Assembly (NCBI RefSeq): GCF_000378825.1
Contig: NZ_KB900388.1
Span: forward strand, 4,409,901-4,473,900
Direction: 5' to 3'
DNA from: Salinispora vitiensis
GTDB taxonomy: Bacteria > Actinomycetota > Actinomycetes > Mycobacteriales > Micromonosporaceae
Length of the DNA stretch: 64,000 bases
In this document: one piece after another, positions 38,378-47,097 of the stretch
Layout: every line of letters starts with the position of its first letter
Position numbering within the stretch: position 1 is the first letter of the stretch
The notes under the pieces: generated by a model
Database searches by the model: none
What the model saw: the letters and a program-made list of their open reading frames with translations, nothing else
Told to the model about the DNA's origin: nothing
Program-made: the position numbers and the translations under genes

Positions 38378-38526
38378 CCGGGGGCGCGGGGCTCGCCCCG
38401 GGCCCTGGCGGGGATGCTGGCGGGCCCCGGCGACGCCCGGGCACCTGGGACTGCGGGTACGCCTGCTGGCCAAAGACCGGCTACGGTGGCACTGCACCGT
38501 CGCGTGTCGACGTGCCGGTGTCGCCC

Positions 38527-38607
38527 GCCCGGGTGGTGGAATGGCAGACACGGCCGCCTTAAAAGCGGCTGCCGCAAGGCGTGCGGGTTCGATCCCCGCC
38601 CCGGGCA
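38527..38607 (+). tRNA. tRNA-Leu(UAA)
   Basis: Complete 81-base cloverleaf. Acceptor GCCCGGG (38527-38533) pairs with CCCGGGC (38600-38606), discriminator A at 38607. The anticodon stem GCCGC/GCGGC encloses the loop CTTAAAA with anticodon TAA (38560-38562). The long variable arm TGCCGCAAGGCGT is class II, as for leucine. T-arm GCGGG-TTCGATC-CCCGC. CCA is not encoded. No integrated element adjoins it. Confidence 0.95.
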
Positions 38608-38733
38608 CCTGCGGTCAGCCGTCGTCGGAGCGTCGTTCAACGCCGCCCCTGTGCGATCTCCACGAATCCTGTTGGCCGTTTATCCTTGATGCTGCACGTT
38701 GACGTGCACCAACCCCCTGAGGGAGGCCTGACA

Positions 38734-39549
38734 GTGAAGACCTCGAACCCGGTGCTCGCCCGGCTCGGCCAGGCGGCCGAGCGTGAGCGGGCCACCGGGT
38801 ACGCCCCGACCGGGCCGTACGGACAGCCCGGCTACCCCCAGCAGTACCCGACGCAGGCCGGTTACCCGGCTGCGCCGCCGACCGTCAACACCATGACGGT
38901 TGACGACGTGGTGGTGAAGACGGTCAGCCTACTCGGCATCCTCGGCGTGGTCGCCGCTGCCTCGTGGATCATGATCCCGGAGGCGCTGCTCGGCGTTGCG
39001 TGGATTGGCGCCGCGATGGTCGGCCTGGTGCTCGGCCTGATCATTTCGTTCTCGAAGATGGCGAACCCGGCGCTGGTCGTCGCGTACGCCGTCGTCGAAG
39101 GCGTGCTTGTCGGTGCCGTCAGCAAGTACTTCGAGACGCTCTATGACGGCATCGTGCTCCAAGCGGTGGTTGCCACCTTCGGCGTCTTCTTCCTGATGGC
39201 GATGCTCTACCGGGCCAAGGCCATCCGGGCCACCCCGAAGTTCGTCAAGGGCATGGTCGCGGCGATGGCCGGCCTCTTCGCGGTCATCATGATCAACCTG
39301 GTGTTGTCGCTCTTCGGCATCAACACCGGGCTCCGCGACGGCAGCCCGCTGGCGATCGGGTTCAGCCTCGTCGTCATCGTCGTGGCGGCGCTCAGCTTCG
39401 TGCTGAGCTTCAAGGAGGTCGAGGACGGCGTCCGGATGGGGCTGCCGCAGCGCTACTCCTGGGTCGCCGCCTTCGGCATCCTGGTGAGCCTCATCTGGCT
39501 CTACATCGAGATCCTTCGACTGTTGAGCTACTTCCAGGGCGACGACTGA
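38734..39549 (+). CDS. Bax inhibitor-1/YccA family membrane protein
   Basis: 271-residue protein. The N-terminal 50 residues are rich in Pro, Tyr, Gly and Gln (GYPQQYPTQAGYPAAPP), followed by seven membrane helices; conserved stretches include FSKMANPALVVAYAVVEG and AIGFSLVVIVVAALSFVLSF. The family modulates membrane stress and calcium leakage; the bacterial role is unclear. GTG at 38734 with GGAGG upstream. A -10-like TATCCT lies at 38681-38686. A very strong terminator follows. Confidence 0.88.
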   Translation: MKTSNPVLARLGQAAERERATGYAPTGPYGQPGYPQQYPTQAGYPAAPPTVNTMTVDDVVVKTVSLLGILGVVAAASWIMIPEALLGVAWIGAAMVGLVLGLIISFSKMANPALVVAYAVVEGVLVGAVSKYFETLYDGIVLQAVVATFGVFFLMAMLYRAKAIRATPKFVKGMVAAMAGLFAVIMINLVLSLFGINTGLRDGSPLAIGFSLVVIVVAALSFVLSFKEVEDGVRMGLPQRYSWVAAFGILVSLIWLYIEILRLLSYFQGDD

Positions 39550-39561
39550 TCGGCTCCGACC

Positions 39562-39606
39562 AACGGCGATGCCCGGCCCGCTCACGCGGCCGGGCATCGC
39601 CGTTTT
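39562..39606 (+). terminator. Strong intrinsic terminator
   Basis: A perfect 17-bp stem, AACGGCGATGCCCGGCC (39562-39578) with its complement at 39588-39604, encloses the 9-base loop CGCTCACGC. The stem's 3' end merges into TTTT (39603-39606). It is positioned 13 bases after the Bax-inhibitor gene. One of few hairpins here with a T-tract. Confidence 0.9.
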
Positions 39607-39714
39607 CAATGATCGTGGCTGGCTGCTCCGCGGTGGTTCGCAGCCCGATGGCGACGGGCTGGTCAGTGAGATCGACGAGCAGGCGGCCGAGGTGCCCGGC
39701 GTAGACTCGGCCGG

Positions 39715-40038
39715 GTGGAGCGGGCCGGGGACTTGAGGCGGACGGTGGAGCTGATCGTGCGGCAGGTGGGGCACTGGCAACAGCCACGGTGGTCCGCCAG
39801 CGTTGCCGGCGGAGATGTCTCCCGGGCCGAGCTCGTGCACCGGCTCGTGCAGGAGCTCGCGGATCTGGCCGCCGACGCCGAGGGGCGGCCGCGCCGGCCG
39901 GTGCCCCGACTTGACCACGATGTTGCCCTGCCGGACCAGCTGCGGGTGGTGGCGGCCGATCTGCTTGCCGCGCGGGCATCGGAGGCGGCGCTGGCGCAGG
40001 CCGCCAGCGCGGCCACGGCCACCCGCGCGGCTCTCTGA
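39715..40038 (+). CDS. Small hypothetical protein
   Basis: 107 residues, predicted helical, with many Ala, Arg and Leu and no signal peptide. GTG at 39715, preceded by a -10-like TAGACT at 39701-39706, so it may be leaderless; no ribosome site. Family not recognised, though actinomycete homologues of this kind are common. The end runs into GC-rich repeats, so the C-terminus is uncertain. Confidence 0.5.
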   Translation: MERAGDLRRTVELIVRQVGHWQQPRWSASVAGGDVSRAELVHRLVQELADLAADAEGRPRRPVPRLDHDVALPDQLRVVAADLLAARASEAALAQAASAATATRAAL

Positions 40039-40125
40039 GCGCCACCCGCGCGGCCCTCTGAGCACCACCCGCGCGGCTACCGGGGACCCGCGCGGCCCCG
40101 CCGAGCGCGACCCGCGCGGCCCGCT
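40019..40125. repeat. Irregular tandem repeat around ACCCGCGCGG
   Basis: The core ACCCGCGCGG occurs at 40021, 40044, 40067, 40086 and 40110. The first two units are 23-base near-copies (…CTCTGAGC between cores). The array covers the last codons of the small ORF and most of the gap to the thiolase stop. Confidence 0.8.
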
Positions 40126-40172
40126 GCGGGCAACCGCGGAGCCGGCCCGCACCGGGCCGGCTCCCCAAACCC

Positions 40173-41435
40173 TCAGGTCAGACGTTCGATCACCATGGCC
40201 ATGCCCTGGCCGCCGCCGACACACATCGTCTCCAGGCCGATCGTCGCGTCGTGCCACTGCAGGGCGTTGAGCAGGGTGCCGGTGATCCGCGCGCCGGTCA
40301 TGCCGAACGGGTGGCCGACCGCGATGGCGCCGCCCATCACGTTCAGCTTCTCCTCCGCTATGCCCAGCTGCCGGTAGGAGGGGATCACCTGTGCGGCGAA
40401 GGCCTCGTTGATCTCCACCAGGTCCACGTCGTCAATGGTCATCCCAGCCCGCTTCAGGGCCTGCTTCGACGCCTCGACCGGGCCGAGCCCCATGATCTCC
40501 GGCGAGAGCGCGGTTACGCCGGTCGAGACGATTCGCGCCAGCGGGGTGACGCCGAGTTCACTCGCCCGCTGAGCGCTCATGATCACTACGGCGGCGGCGC
40601 CGTCGTTGAGGGGGCAGCAGTTGCCGGCGGTGATCCGGCCGTCGGGTCGGAAGACCGGATCCAGCTGGGCGACGGCGGAGAGCGTGACACCGGGTCGGGG
40701 ACCGTCGTCGGCGCTGACCACGGTGCCGTCCGGGGTGGTCACCGGGGTGATTTCCCGAGCCCAGAACCCGGCGGCGATCGCCTGCTCGGCGCGGTTCTGA
40801 CTGCGTACGCCGAACTCGTCCATCTCGGCCCGGGTGACGCCGTGGACCTGGGCCAGGTTCTCCGCGGTCTGCCCCATGGCCAGGTAGATGTCGGGCAGGT
40901 CGCCGGTGTCCCGCGGATCCGTCCACACCTCGGCCCCGCCCTTGGCACGTGCCGTCGAACGCTCCCGGGCGGCGCTGAAGCGGGGGTTCTCCCAGCCCCC
41001 ACCGACCAGCGCCTGTGCCTCCGGCGGCAGACTGTCGGAGGTGCCCCGGGCGTACCGGGAGACGGTCTCGACGCCGGCGGAGACGAAGATGTCACCCTCG
41101 CCGGCCCGAATCGCATGCATCGCCATCCGGGTGGTCTGCAGGGACGAGGCGCAGTAGCGGGTCAGCGTGGCTCCGGGCAGGTCGTCGTGGCCCATCAGGG
41201 TGGCGACCACGCGGGCCAGGTTGAAGCCCTGCTCACCGCCGGGCAGACCACAGCCCAGGTACAGATCGTCGATCTCGCTCCGGTCGAGCTGGGGGAGCTT
41301 GTCGAGGGCGGCCTGCACGATGGTGGCGGTGAGGTCATCCGGGCGGAACTCGCGCAGGGACCCCTTACGGGCCCGGCCGATGGGGGAGCGGGCGGTGGCG
41401 ACGATGACAGCGTCGCGGGACGACTCAATCGGCAT
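40173..41435 (-). CDS. Acetyl-CoA C-acyltransferase (thiolase)
   Basis: 420-residue thiolase acting in beta-oxidation or acetoacetyl-CoA formation. The nucleophilic Cys is in RYCASSLQT (about residue 92), followed by the C-terminal NEAF, GHPFG and CVGGGQG motifs that carry the catalytic His and second Cys. ATG at 41435. It lies downstream of two SGNH hydrolase genes on the same strand and may share their transcript. No hydratase/dehydrogenase partner is in the window. Confidence 0.9.
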   Translation of the reverse strand: MPIESSRDAVIVATARSPIGRARKGSLREFRPDDLTATIVQAALDKLPQLDRSEIDDLYLGCGLPGGEQGFNLARVVATLMGHDDLPGATLTRYCASSLQTTRMAMHAIRAGEGDIFVSAGVETVSRYARGTSDSLPPEAQALVGGGWENPRFSAARERSTARAKGGAEVWTDPRDTGDLPDIYLAMGQTAENLAQVHGVTRAEMDEFGVRSQNRAEQAIAAGFWAREITPVTTPDGTVVSADDGPRPGVTLSAVAQLDPVFRPDGRITAGNCCPLNDGAAAVVIMSAQRASELGVTPLARIVSTGVTALSPEIMGLGPVEASKQALKRAGMTIDDVDLVEINEAFAAQVIPSYRQLGIAEEKLNVMGGAIAVGHPFGMTGARITGTLLNALQWHDATIGLETMCVGGGQGMAMVIERLT

Positions 41436-41493
41436 GGACCAAACCTAACCGGTCAGTAACATCTGGCGGAAGCCGTGCCGGGCCCGGGAAATG

Positions 41494-42303
41494 TCACCGT
41501 GGGCTGTGCCGAGCCGCCATCGTTGCGGCAGCGGCCACCGCCGGGAAGAGAGCGTGCGCCCACACCCGGTACCCGTCGGCAGACGGGTGGAAGCCGTCGT
41601 GGCAGAACGTGCCGGCGTCGGCCCGGAAGACCGGACCGGCCTCGGTGGCGAGGTCCACCACCGTCCCACCGGCGGTGAGTACCGCGAGGGTCTGGGCCCG
41701 CGCCGTCCGCCGTCCGGACCAGCCGACCAGGTGCCGTAGCGGGGGCGCGATCGCGCGTACCGCCCCGAGGTCGGGGCAGGTCCCGACCACGACCTCCACC
41801 CGGGCCTCACGGAGCCGGTGCACTGTGGCCCCGAGGCAGGCCGCGACGGCGGTCGACCGACGCAGGGAGGTGGCGTCGTTCGCGCCAATCAGGATCACCG
41901 CCACATCGGGTCGTTCCCCGAGCAGTGCCCGAGCGACCTGGGTGGCCAGATCGGTGGAGCGGGAGCCCGATACGGCCACGCTGGAGAGGTGGACCAGCTG
42001 CCCGGCCGGCCCCTCAGCGAGCAGGTGGGCGAGCTGCCCACCGACGGTATCCGCCAGCCGGCTGACGCCGACCCCGAGTGCGGACGAGTCCCCGAGCAGC
42101 ACGAGCCGCAACGGGGGAGCGTCGGCCTGGCCGATCGTGGCCCGCAGGGCCAGCCCCAGCTCGGGTTGGGCATAACGCCGATGGTGGGCGGCGACGGCCT
42201 GTCCAGCCAGGAGAGCGGCACCCCCCACCGCCGCGGCGGCGAAGCAGCCGGCCGTGGCCCGCCCGAGCCGGCGGGATAAGCCCGGGCGGAAGTGGCCCGT
42301 CAC
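41494..42303 (-). CDS. SGNH/GDSL hydrolase, copy 2
   Basis: 269-residue exported esterase-like protein. An N-terminal hydrophobic segment (about 17-38) acts as signal or anchor. Block I VLLGDSSALGVGV has the nucleophilic Ser; block III is GAND; block V is DGFHPSADGYR with the Asp/His pair. Substrate unknown. GTG at 42303 overlaps the upstream paralogue's stop by 4 bases. Confidence 0.87.
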   Translation of the reverse strand: MTGHFRPGLSRRLGRATAGCFAAAAVGGAALLAGQAVAAHHRRYAQPELGLALRATIGQADAPPLRLVLLGDSSALGVGVSRLADTVGGQLAHLLAEGPAGQLVHLSSVAVSGSRSTDLATQVARALLGERPDVAVILIGANDATSLRRSTAVAACLGATVHRLREARVEVVVGTCPDLGAVRAIAPPLRHLVGWSGRRTARAQTLAVLTAGGTVVDLATEAGPVFRADAGTFCHDGFHPSADGYRVWAHALFPAVAAAATMAARHSPR

Positions 42304-43385
42304 GGTGCTACCGCCCCGCGCTCAATGCTGCGCTCCTGCATGCCATCCCCTCCATCGTGGGGCGGGTCCACGGCCGGGTCGGATTGGGTCACGGCACCGA
42401 AGAAGGCCCGTCGGCGCAGCTGCGCCCACCGACCTGCCGGACCGCGGTCGTGGCCCCGAACCTGGGCACCGCTGACCTCGGTCCCCGCGTGCCGCGCCGC
42501 CTCCTGGGCGGCCTCCGGCAGCGACCGTACGCCCCGGACCCGCGATGGCGCAGCCCCCCGCTCCGGCCCCGCCCCGAGGGCGGAGAGGACGGTCGGCAGC
42601 AGCGCGGCGGCAGCCATCGCGTAGCCCTCCGCCGACGGGTGGAACCGGTCCCAGGCGAACAACCGGGTCGGCTCGGCCGTGAACCGGGGACCGAGCAGGT
42701 CGCCGAGGGAGACCGTCGCGCCACCAGCCTCGACCACGGCCACCGTCTGGGCGGCGGCGAGCTGGCGACTCCAGCGGCGGGCCAGCCAGCGCAGTGGCGG
42801 CTGGATGGGGCGAATCGCCCCCAGGTCCGGGCAGGTGCCGACGACCACCGCGCAGCCAGCGCCGCGAAGCGTGGTCACCGCCTCGATCAGGTAGCGCACG
42901 GCCACGGCGGGCGGGGTGCGGTTGGTGACGTCGTTACCGCCGATCAGGATGACGGCGACATCGGGACGGGCTTCGAGCGCCGCCTCGACCTGGTGGCGCA
43001 GGACGGCGGAGAGCGCCCCCACCACGGCGAACCGGTGCAGCCGGACCGGTCGGTGTAGCCGGCGGGAAACCCCGGTGGCGAGCAGCGCCCCCGGTGTTTC
43101 GCGGCGGCGGTGCACGCCGTAGCCGGCGGCGCAGGAGTCGCCCAGTACGACCATGGTGACCGGTGGTCCGGGCAGCTTCGCCCCGTAGACTCCATCGCAG
43201 CGTGGCGGCGGCGCCTCGGCCGGGGGGATGCTTCGTCGTGCCTGCCGGGCCTGGCCGATCAGGACACCACCGGCGGTCGCCGCGGCGGCGGCCGTGGCGA
43301 CCGCGCCGAGCACCACCAGCCGGGTGACACGCCAGGCGACCTGCCAGCGTGGACCGGCCGGGACAACGGAATCAGCGACCCCCAT
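42300..43385 (-). CDS. SGNH/GDSL hydrolase, copy 1, with extended C-terminus
   Basis: 361-residue paralogue of the next gene. An N-terminal membrane segment at about 20-45, block I VVLGDSCAAGYGV, block III GGND, block V DRFHPSAEGYA. Compared with copy 2 it has about 80 extra C-terminal residues, charged and low in hydrophobics (HDRGPAGRWAQLRRRAFF), probably unstructured. ATG at 43385. The pair shares long stretches such as VGTCPDLGA, so it arose by tandem duplication. Confidence 0.87.
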   Translation of the reverse strand: MGVADSVVPAGPRWQVAWRVTRLVVLGAVATAAAAATAGGVLIGQARQARRSIPPAEAPPPRCDGVYGAKLPGPPVTMVVLGDSCAAGYGVHRRRETPGALLATGVSRRLHRPVRLHRFAVVGALSAVLRHQVEAALEARPDVAVILIGGNDVTNRTPPAVAVRYLIEAVTTLRGAGCAVVVGTCPDLGAIRPIQPPLRWLARRWSRQLAAAQTVAVVEAGGATVSLGDLLGPRFTAEPTRLFAWDRFHPSAEGYAMAAAALLPTVLSALGAGPERGAAPSRVRGVRSLPEAAQEAARHAGTEVSGAQVRGHDRGPAGRWAQLRRRAFFGAVTQSDPAVDPPHDGGDGMQERSIERGAVAP

Positions 43386-43506
43386 GCACCGACATTACGC
43401 GAACCCGCCACCGGACGCCGTCGCCCGAGACGGCTCCCCGCTGCCGGGACAGGCCCGGCCCGACTTGTGCCGGGGCGGCACGCTGGTGTGGGGAAGGAGT
43501 GAGCAG

Positions 43507-43863
43507 ATGGGGAAGACACTGCACCGGCGGGCGGCGTTCCTCGCGTTGGCCCGGGCGCTCGTGGCCGGCGTACGAGGCGGGCCGGGGCTCGGGGCGCGGG
43601 TGGCGGCGCTGCCCCGGATGATCCTGGCGACCGTCCGGGGACGGTATGACGGGGGCCTGCGGCTGGCGCTGATGACCGTCGCCGCGGCCTACATCGTCTC
43701 GCCGGTCGACCTGCTGCCGGAGCTTGGGCTGGCGCTGCTCGGGCTGGCCGACGACGCGGTCGTGGTCACCTGGCTCGCCGGGAGCGTACTCGCCGAGACC
43801 GAGCGGTTTCTGGAGTGGGAGGCGCGCCGGGCTTCGGTCGTCCCGGGCGAGGTGGCGGGCTGA
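43507..43863 (+). CDS. DUF1232 (YkvA-like) membrane protein
   Basis: 118 residues. The DUF1232 core RLALMTVAAAYIVSPVDLLPEL (here in parts: RLALMTVAAAYIVSPVDLLPE near 57-77) marks the family, with hydrophobic segments on both sides and an Asp-containing second half (GLADDAVVVTWL). Function unknown. ATG 43507 with GGAAGGAG 7 bases upstream; the open frame upstream has no such site. Confidence 0.85.
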   Translation: MGKTLHRRAAFLALARALVAGVRGGPGLGARVAALPRMILATVRGRYDGGLRLALMTVAAAYIVSPVDLLPELGLALLGLADDAVVVTWLAGSVLAETERFLEWEARRASVVPGEVAG

Positions 43864-43945
43864 CGGGACGTAGGCTGAGCGCGACATCCGTATTCGTCTG
43901 GCCGGCCGCCCATCCGGCGGCACCGGAGGAGAAGGGCACAACCAG

Positions 43946-45316
43946 GTGCAGTACTACGACAACGTCGTCGAGTTGATCGGCAACACCCCGCTGGTACGCC
44001 TGCGCAACGTGACTGAGGGCATCCAGGCCACCGTCCTAGTGAAGGTGGAGTACCTGAACCCCGGCGGGTCGGTCAAGGATCGGATCGCCCTGCGCATGGT
44101 GGAGGACGCCGAGCAGGCGGGGATCCTCCGCCCGGGCGGCACGATCGTCGAGCCGACCAGTGGCAACACCGGGGTCGGGCTGGCGCTGGTGGCCCAGCTC
44201 AAGGGCTATCGGTGCGTCTTCGTCTGCCCGGACAAGGTCAGCCAGGACAAGCAGGACGTGCTGCGCGCCTACGGCGCCGAGGTGGTCGTCTGTCCGACCG
44301 CGGTCGCGCCCGCCGATCCGCGCTCCTACTACAACGTCTCCGATCGTCTGGCCCAGGAGATCCCTGGCGCCTGGAAGCCCAACCAGTACGCCCACCCGGC
44401 GAACCCCCGTTCCCACTACGAGACCACCGGTCCGGAGCTGTGGGCGCAGACCGAGGGTCGGATCACCCACTTCGTCACGGGGGTCGGCACCGGTGGCACG
44501 ATCTCCGGTATCGGCCGCTACCTGAAGGAGGCGTCGGCGGGGCGGGTCAAGGTGATCGGCGCTGACCCGGAGGGGTCGGTCTACTCCGGCGGTACCGGGC
44601 GGCCGTACCTGGTCGAGGGGGTCGGTGAGGACTTCTGGCCGGAGACCTACGACCGGGAGATCGCCGACGGGATCGTTGAGGTCTCCGACAAGGCCTCGTT
44701 CGAGATGACCCGCCGGCTGGCCCGGACCGAGGGGCTGCTGGTCGGTGGCTCCTGCGGGATGGCGGTCGTCGCGGGGCTGGAGGTGGCCCGCGCGGCCGGT
44801 CCGGACGACGTGGTCGTGGTGCTGCTGCCGGACGGGGGGCGCGGCTACCTGTCCAAGATCTTCAACGACTCGTGGATGGCCCGGTACGGCTTCCTGGACA
44901 ACTCCGGCAACGAGCCGACCATCGCCGAGACCCTCGCCGGCAAGCCGGGTGGGTTGCCGGAGCTGGTGCACGTGCACCCGACCGAGACGGTGCGGGACGC
45001 GATCGACTACCTGCGCGAGTACGGCGTCTCCCAGCTGCCGGTGCTGAAGGCTGAACCGCCGGTGGTGACCGGCGAGGTGGCCGGGTCGGTCGCGGAGCGG
45101 GACCTGCTCGACGCGCTCTTCACCGGCCAGGCGCAGCTGCACGACACCATCGAGCGGCACATGGCCGCGCCACTGCCGATGATCGGCGGTGGGCAGCCGG
45201 TCAGCGAGGCGGTGGCCCTGCTGGAGAAGTCCGACGCCGCTCTGGTGCTGATCGACGGCAAACCGAAGGGGGTTCTCACCCGGCAGGACCTGCTCGCCCA
45301 CCTCGGTTCCCGCTGA
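43946..45316 (+). CDS. cbs: Cystathionine beta-synthase
   Basis: 456-residue PLP enzyme making cystathionine from serine and homocysteine (reverse transsulfuration), or acting as cysteine synthase. PLP lysine 44 in GGSVKDR; phosphate loop SGNTGVG near 71-77; the TGVGTGGT loop near 182. A C-terminal tandem CBS domain pair (about 325-455) is present, which cysteine synthases lack, so cbs is preferred. Start GTG 43946 after GGAGGAGAAGG. A terminator follows. Paired functionally with metB at 55.1 kb. Confidence 0.92.
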   Translation: MQYYDNVVELIGNTPLVRLRNVTEGIQATVLVKVEYLNPGGSVKDRIALRMVEDAEQAGILRPGGTIVEPTSGNTGVGLALVAQLKGYRCVFVCPDKVSQDKQDVLRAYGAEVVVCPTAVAPADPRSYYNVSDRLAQEIPGAWKPNQYAHPANPRSHYETTGPELWAQTEGRITHFVTGVGTGGTISGIGRYLKEASAGRVKVIGADPEGSVYSGGTGRPYLVEGVGEDFWPETYDREIADGIVEVSDKASFEMTRRLARTEGLLVGGSCGMAVVAGLEVARAAGPDDVVVVLLPDGGRGYLSKIFNDSWMARYGFLDNSGNEPTIAETLAGKPGGLPELVHVHPTETVRDAIDYLREYGVSQLPVLKAEPPVVTGEVAGSVAERDLLDALFTGQAQLHDTIERHMAAPLPMIGGGQPVSEAVALLEKSDAALVLIDGKPKGVLTRQDLLAHLGSR

Positions 45317-45331
45317 CGGACGCTGGATCAA

Positions 45332-45376
45332 CCGGCAGGGCCCCCGCCGACTTGGGCGTGGGCGGGGCCCTGCCGG
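45332..45376. terminator. Bidirectional hairpin terminator (cbs / GNAT)
   Basis: CCGGCAGGGCCCCCGCC (45332-45348) pairs with GGCGGGGCCCTGCCGG (45361-45376) with one bulged C and a 12-base loop. Located between convergent genes. Confidence 0.75.
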
Positions 45377-45395
45377 GCACCTCGCCCGGCCGGAG

Positions 45396-45905
45396 CTACA
45401 ACTCCCGCCGGTAGCGGAGCAGCACGGCGGGGGTCGAGCCGATCATTTCCTCCTGGGTGGCGCCGGTTGGCCGCCACCCGTCCCGCTCGTAGAAGCGGCG
45501 GGCCGGTCCGTTCTGCCGCAACACCCAGAGGGCCGCGACCCGCCAGCCACGGGAGCGCATCTCGGCCAGGGCGTCGGCCGTCAGCATCCGGCCCAGCCCG
45601 CGGCCCCGCTCCGCCGGCTCCAGGTAGACCGCGTGGAGTAGCCCGGTGGCGGGGTCACCCTGGTCGTCCGGGCCGAGGTAACTGAAGCCGACTAGCTGGC
45701 CATCCCGTTCCGCCACGGTCAGCACGTGGTCGGCGCGCTCGTGACTCCAGCGTTCTCGCCAGTACTGTCCCAGTGCCGCCGGGGTCGGCTCGGCCAGCGT
45801 CTCGGTGCTCACGAAGGGCGCGTAGGCGGCGACTCGGGAACGTTGGTGCAGCGCCCCGACCGCGATCAGGTCGTCTACCGTTCCTGGGCGGAGCGTGACG
45901 GTCAC
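45396..45905 (-). CDS. GNAT-family N-acetyltransferase
   Basis: 169 residues. The acetyl-CoA motif is ERGRGLGRMLTADAL (about 98-112), the C-terminal part RQNGPARRFYERDGWRPTG is typical. Substrate unknown. The GTG at 45905 overlaps the rnz stop by 4 bases, so it is translated with it. Confidence 0.87.
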   Translation of the reverse strand: MTVTLRPGTVDDLIAVGALHQRSRVAAYAPFVSTETLAEPTPAALGQYWRERWSHERADHVLTVAERDGQLVGFSYLGPDDQGDPATGLLHAVYLEPAERGRGLGRMLTADALAEMRSRGWRVAALWVLRQNGPARRFYERDGWRPTGATQEEMIGSTPAVLLRYRREL

Positions 45906-46831
45906 TTGGCTGAGGGTACCCGTCGAGGCGGGACCGGCACGGTTGTCAGGTCCTCGGCGACCACCAGATCACCCGCGAAGTGCTCCCGGGCCTCGCCGGC
46001 AAAGCGGTCCAGGTCCGGGTAGCGCTGGGAGAAGTGGGTGAGCACGAGGCGGCGTACCCCGCACTCGGTGGCGACCTGCGCCGCCTGCCCCGCGGTCAGG
46101 TGCCCAACCTCGGCGGCGAGCGCGGCCTCCGAGGCCAGGAAGGTGGCCTCGATGACCAGGAGGTCGGCGTTGTCGGCGAGGTCGTACACCGCGTCACAGA
46201 GGCCGGTGTCCATCACGAACGCGAACCGCTGGCCCGGCCGCGGCGCGCTCATCTGCTCCCGGGTGACCCGCCGTCCCGCCACGTCGAGGTGGCCGACGCG
46301 GAGCAGCTCGCCGATGGCCGGGCCGGCGATGCCGTGGGCGGCCAGCCGCTCCGGCAGCATCCGGTGCCCGTCCGGCTCGACCAGCCGATATCCGTACGTC
46401 TCGACCGGGTGCCGGAGCCGGCGGGCCTCCAGCGTGCCGCCGCGGATCTCGATCTGCTGCCCGTCGGTGGCGATCGGTACGACGGCCAGCTCGGCGGTCT
46501 CGTAGAAACTCGACGCGTGCCGCAGCCGGGCGAAGTACTCTGCACCGCCGGCCGGAAAGTGGACCGCGACCGGGTGCGGCACCCGGTCCAGGGAGAGCCG
46601 CTGAATGGTGCCGGGGAGCCCGAGACAGTGGTCGCCGTGGAAGTGCGTGACACAGATCCGGGTCAGGTCGGTGGCGGTGACCGTGCTGTGCAGCAGCTGC
46701 CGCTGGCTGCCCTCCCCCGGATCGAAGAGGATCACCTCGTCGTCCCAGCGCAGGACGTACCCGTTGTGGTTTCGGGTGCGGGTCGGCGTCTGGCTGGCCG
46801 TCCCGAGTACCACCAGTTCCCGCATCGACAT
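45902..46831 (-). CDS. rnz: Ribonuclease Z
   Basis: 309-residue metallo-beta-lactamase-fold endonuclease that removes 3' trailers from tRNA precursors. The zinc motif THFHGDHCLGLPG at about 62-74, FDPGEGSQRQLL near 36, the DTGLCDA Asp near 207, and THFSQRY near 263 supply the ligands. Two starts are possible (46831 or 46825); AGGAGG is 5 bases before 46831. A structured leader lies upstream. Many tRNA genes lacking encoded CCA, such as the one here, need this enzyme. Confidence 0.93.
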   Translation of the reverse strand: MSMRELVVLGTASQTPTRTRNHNGYVLRWDDEVILFDPGEGSQRQLLHSTVTATDLTRICVTHFHGDHCLGLPGTIQRLSLDRVPHPVAVHFPAGGAEYFARLRHASSFYETAELAVVPIATDGQQIEIRGGTLEARRLRHPVETYGYRLVEPDGHRMLPERLAAHGIAGPAIGELLRVGHLDVAGRRVTREQMSAPRPGQRFAFVMDTGLCDAVYDLADNADLLVIEATFLASEAALAAEVGHLTAGQAAQVATECGVRRLVLTHFSQRYPDLDRFAGEAREHFAGDLVVAEDLTTVPVPPRRVPSAK

Positions 46832-46864
46832 GCCGCCCTCCTGCCGCCCTGGCCGCTGCTGGGG

Positions 46865-47091
46865 AAAGAACGACCCCCGGGGCTTCCGCGCTGACGCGCG
46901 GGCCGGCTGGACTGGGCCGGCACCCCGGGGGTCGGGTGGCTGTCATGGATTCGCCGCACCGCTGCCACACGGTCTCGACGATCTTTCCTGCCCACCCGGT
47001 GGGGTGGACGACTGTCGAGGACAGCGGCTAGCGGGCAGCCACCTCACGAGTCCGATTGCTATACAAGTCTGGACCACCTCCTTTCCCGTGT
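46865..47091 (-). ncRNA. Putative small structured transcript upstream of rnz
   Basis: About 226 bases between a good minus-strand promoter and a terminator-like structure. From 5' to 3': an extreme Shine-Dalgarno, a 12-codon ORF, hairpins (CTGTC/GACAG at 47024-47012; CCCACC/GGGTGG-type), and a three-way junction. The junction has an outer perfect 12-bp stem, 46871-46882 with 46923-46934, enclosing CCGCGC/GCGCGG (46886-46901) and GCCGGC/GCCGGC (46902-46921). Its 3' side runs into TTCTTT (46870-46865). It ends 34 bases before the rnz start, so it may be a free RNA or an attenuating leader. Confidence 0.5.
47028..47066 (-). CDS. Twelve-codon ORF with near-perfect Shine-Dalgarno
   Basis: TTG at 47066 begins MYSNRTREVAAR and ends at TAG (47028). 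AAAGGAGGTG lies exactly 8 bases upstream (47084-47075), and the wider block AAAGGAGGTGGTCC matches the complement of the 16S 3' end at 13 of 14 positions. I infer a translated leader peptide. An alternative is that this block recruits ribosomes for regulation. Confidence 0.5.
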   Translation of the reverse strand: MYSNRTREVAAR

Positions 47092-47097
47092 AGCGTC

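Noticed and set aside
38527..38607. tRNA-Leu as an integration (att) site
   Set aside because: No integrase, no direct repeat of the tRNA 3' end and ordinary host genes on both sides.
47071..47090. Plus-strand GGACCACCTCCTTTC resembling the 16S rRNA 3' end
   Set aside because: No adjoining 16S sequence; it is better explained as the complement of a minus-strand Shine-Dalgarno with an ORF at the right spacing.
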